This document shows, piece by piece, positions 30,202 through 32,357 of a stretch of 32,357 nucleotides of DNA. Position numbers and translations under genes: made by a program. Position 1 is the stretch's first letter. Each line of letters begins with the position of its first letter. The notes below the pieces were generated by a model that saw only the letters and a list, made by a program, of their open reading frames with translations, was not told the DNA's origin and did not search any database. Source of the stretch: JAWVZB01 sp033722375 (GTDB lineage Bacteria > Actinomycetota > Nitriliruptoria > Nitriliruptorales > Nitriliruptoraceae); contig JAWVZB010000024.1 of assembly GCA_033722375.1 (NCBI GenBank), forward strand, positions 1 through 32,357, given 5' to 3'.

Positions 30202-32357
30202 CACGCAGGCGCCACGGCCACGGGGATGCCGTTCAGCACGGACGTCCCGGACACGGGGTCCATCGCCTCCGGGTCACTCAGGAGGTTGGAGTTCTCGCCG
30301 GGCTGGTCGGTCGCCACCCCGAGGCGAACCCCGTCCAGGTCGTGCCCGAAGCCGTGCGGCACGCTCACGACCCCCCGGGCGATGTCCTCGGTGACTTCCA
30401 CCGGCACCACGATCGAGCCGGCCGCGGAGGTCACGCGCGCCGAGTCGCTGGTCGCGATGCCGAACGCCTCGGCGTCGTCCGGATGGATCTGGAGGGTGCA
30501 CAGGTCCTGGCCCTTGGCCAAGGTCGGCACGTTGTGCATCCACGAGTTGTTCGTGCGCAGGTGACGCCGGCCCACCAGCACCAGGTCCGGAGGAGCTTCG
30601 TCGAGGCTGGCTCGGAGCCGTTCGAGGTCTTCGGCGACGAGGTCCGGCAACAGTTCGATCGCACCCGAGCGGGTGTTCAGGACCTCGGGCACGCGCGGCT
30701 CGAGGGGCCCGAAGTCGATCCCATGGGGATGCTCCAGCAGCCGCTCGAGCGACAGGCCGTCGCCGTTCCCGTTGAAGTGGTCGCCATAGGGGCCGCTGCG
30801 GAGCAGCAGATCGAGGAGCCGCTCCGGGCCCCGGTACTCCGACACGGCCGCGAGCAGCTCATCGGGGTCGCGACCCTTGACGGGCGAGCGTGGGTAGGAG
30901 GTGACCTGTTGCGCCAGCGTGGTCGCCACCAGGTCGTCGAACGCCCGGACGTCGGCGTCCGCCCCCTGTCCGGTGGCGATGGCACCGAGCCGGAGGAGGA
31001 TCTCCCACTCGTCGGGGCGGTCCTCGGGCGGTAGCACGGGGGGCGAGTAGTTGGCGACGTTGCGGATCGACAACTGGTAGAAGGGCAGGGTGTAGTGGCT
31101 GCGGCGGAGCGCACTCGGCGGTGGCAGGATCACGTCGGCGTGGCGGGTCGTCTCGTTGACGTAGGGATCGATCGACACCATGAACTCGAGACCGCCCAGC
31201 GCGGCGTCGAGCCGCTCGCCGCCCGGGGTCGACAGCACCGGGTTCCCGGCGATCGAGACGAACGCTCTGACCTGGCCCTCCCCCGGTGTCTCGATCTCGT
31301 CGGGCAGCGTCGCCACCGGGAGCTCGCCGAACACCTCCGGCAACTCGCGGACGCGGCTGGTCCACCGGCCGATCTCGAACGGTGGGCGCCCCGACCGGTC
31401 CGGCACGTGCGCGGGGCGGGCGAACATGGCACCACCGGGCTCGTCGAGGTTGCCGGTCAGCACGTTCAGGACATCCACGAGCCAACTGGTGGTCGTCCCG
31501 AAGGACACGGTGGTCGTGCCGATGCGGCCGTAGACCGCGGCGCGGTCCGCAGCGGCGAGCTCGTGGGCGGTACGGACGATGGTGGCGGCGTCGATGCCGC
31601 AGCGGGGCGCGACGGCCTGAGGCGTGAACGGCGCCAGCGCCTCCTCCACCTGCTCGACCCCCTCGACGTGTTCGTCCAGTCGGCCCAGCGTGATCAGGTC
31701 GTCGGCGAACAGCGTCGCGGCCATCGCGGCGAGGAAGACCCCGTCGGTTCCGGGCCGGATCGCCAGGTGCTCGTCCGCGCGGGCTGCGGTCCGGCTGCGC
31801 CGGGGGTCGACCACCGTGAGCTTGCCGCCCCGCTCCCGCAGTGCCCGGAGGCGGCCGGGGAAGTCGGGTGCGGTGCAGAGGCTGCCGTTCGACATGTGCG
31901 GGTTCGCGCCGAGCATCAACAGGTGGTCGGTGCGGTCGATGTCGGGAACCGCGATCGCCAGTGGGTCACCGAACAGCAGCCCACTCGAGACGTGCTTGGG
32001 CATCTGGTCGACCGTGCTGGCCGTGAAGATGTTCTGGGTGCGGAGCGCCTTCAGGAACGGCTTGCCGTAGAGCGCACCCGAGAGGTTGTGGACGTTGGGG
32101 TTCCCGAGGTACACGGCCACCGCGTTGGGACCCTGCTCGTCGATGATCGGCCACAGTCGGTCCGCGACGTACGCGAACGCCTCGTCCCACGAGACCTCTG
32201 ACCACGAATCGCCAGTGCGGATCACCGGTGACCGCAGCCGGTCCGGATCCGCGTCCAGCTCCCCCATCACCGCCCCCTTGGGGCACAGGTAGCCGTGGCT
32301 GAAGACGTCGTCGTCGTCGCCCTCGATCCGCACGACCTCGTCACCCCCGAGGGTGAG
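30201..32357 (-). CDS. Molybdopterin-dependent oxidoreductase (DMSO-reductase family), N-terminus beyond window
   Basis: The 718 visible residues run in frame to the right edge, so the start and first Fe-S cysteines are missing. The first visible residues (TLGGDEVVRIEGD) and GYLCPKG (nt ~32270-32290) are the end of the N-terminal [4Fe-4S] domain with its fourth Cys. The molybdopterin domain includes LGANPHMSNGSLC and VDPRRSRTAARADEHLAIRPGTDGVF, and the C-terminal cofactor-binding domain includes RTNNSWMHNVP and HGFGHDLDGVRLG. At the usual Mo-ligand region it reads STVDQMPKH (nt 31992-32017), with no Cys or Sec and no Ser at the ligand position, so the ligand and the substrate are unclear. No Tat signal can be judged. 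It is the first visible gene of the moeA-mobA operon. Confidence 0.88.
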   Translation of the reverse strand, partial: LTLGGDEVVRIEGDDDDVFSHGYLCPKGAVMGELDADPDRLRSPVIRTGDSWSEVSWDEAFAYVADRLWPIIDEQGPNAVAVYLGNPNVHNLSGALYGKPFLKALRTQNIFTASTVDQMPKHVSSGLLFGDPLAIAVPDIDRTDHLLMLGANPHMSNGSLCTAPDFPGRLRALRERGGKLTVVDPRRSRTAARADEHLAIRPGTDGVFLAAMAATLFADDLITLGRLDEHVEGVEQVEEALAPFTPQAVAPRCGIDAATIVRTAHELAAADRAAVYGRIGTTTVSFGTTTSWLVDVLNVLTGNLDEPGGAMFARPAHVPDRSGRPPFEIGRWTSRVRELPEVFGELPVATLPDEIETPGEGQVRAFVSIAGNPVLSTPGGERLDAALGGLEFMVSIDPYVNETTRHADVILPPPSALRRSHYTLPFYQLSIRNVANYSPPVLPPEDRPDEWEILLRLGAIATGQGADADVRAFDDLVATTLAQQVTSYPRSPVKGRDPDELLAAVSEYRGPERLLDLLLRSGPYGDHFNGNGDGLSLERLLEHPHGIDFGPLEPRVPEVLNTRSGAIELLPDLVAEDLERLRASLDEAPPDLVLVGRRHLRTNNSWMHNVPTLAKGQDLCTLQIHPDDAEAFGIATSDSARVTSAAGSIVVPVEVTEDIARGVVSVPHGFGHDLDGVRLGVATDQPGENSNLLSDPEAMDPVSGTSVLNGIPVAVAPA

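Noticed and set aside
1..32357. Mobile elements, prophage, CRISPR arrays, toxin-antitoxin or defence islands, tRNA or rRNA genes
   Set aside because: No transposase, integrase, repeat-spacer pattern, RNA-gene-sized gap or defence-domain protein was found; genes abut with at most 171 nt between them.

Overview
The window is strongly GC-rich and densely packed. It looks like a chromosomal segment of an actinomycete (Actinomycetota), possibly a deep-branching one. The reasons are: an actinobacterial/archaeal-type mismatch endonuclease NucS, an actinobacterial-type HemQ coproheme decarboxylase, a class III cyclase-AAA regulator, frequent GTG starts, 1-4 nt stop/start overlaps (GTGA, ATGA, TGATG, perhaps CTGA), and start codons sitting about 8-10 nt behind TANNNT boxes as in leaderless transcripts. 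The lineage is inferred; no rRNA or tRNA gene is present to confirm it. I see no insertion sequence, prophage, CRISPR array or integrase. The longest stretch without a gene is 171 nt (3407-3577).

Left part (1-8308): a C-rich fragment of an upstream gene; a membrane sensor histidine kinase whose H-box lacks the phosphoacceptor histidine, with two response regulators on the opposite strand (a stand-alone receiver and a NarL-type regulator) separated by a strong hairpin; then a mitochondrial-type aconitase followed closely by a metallo-beta-lactamase-fold protein with an altered metal motif that is translationally coupled to a zinc alcohol dehydrogenase.

Middle part (8309-19964): a lipoprotein joining a MacB-like extracellular domain to an M15 (VanY-type) peptidase; hemQ coupled to a short acyl-CoA ligase with no ATG/GTG/TTG start; on the minus strand a DUF2804 protein coupled to a two-TM/RCK potassium channel; a UlaG-like hydrolase; nucS; and a four-gene plus-strand cluster ychF - 62-aa Cys/His protein - ABC1/UbiB-like kinase - DUF3556-like membrane protein.

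Right part (19965-32357): a FadD15-like long-chain acyl-CoA ligase divergent from a crotonase (lipid catabolism); a single-domain cyclic-nucleotide-binding protein divergent from a large adenylate cyclase/AAA regulator; aminopeptidase N; and a minus-strand molybdenum operon of a molybdopterin oxidoreductase (cut by the right edge), moeA and mobA, overlapping head to tail.

No complete undescribed defence or biosynthetic system is evident. The most informative signals are regulatory and architectural: repeated TANNNT boxes including three leaderless-looking starts, six convergent gene pairs with almost no space between them, hairpins at gene ends without U-tracts, and several enzymes with altered key residues.
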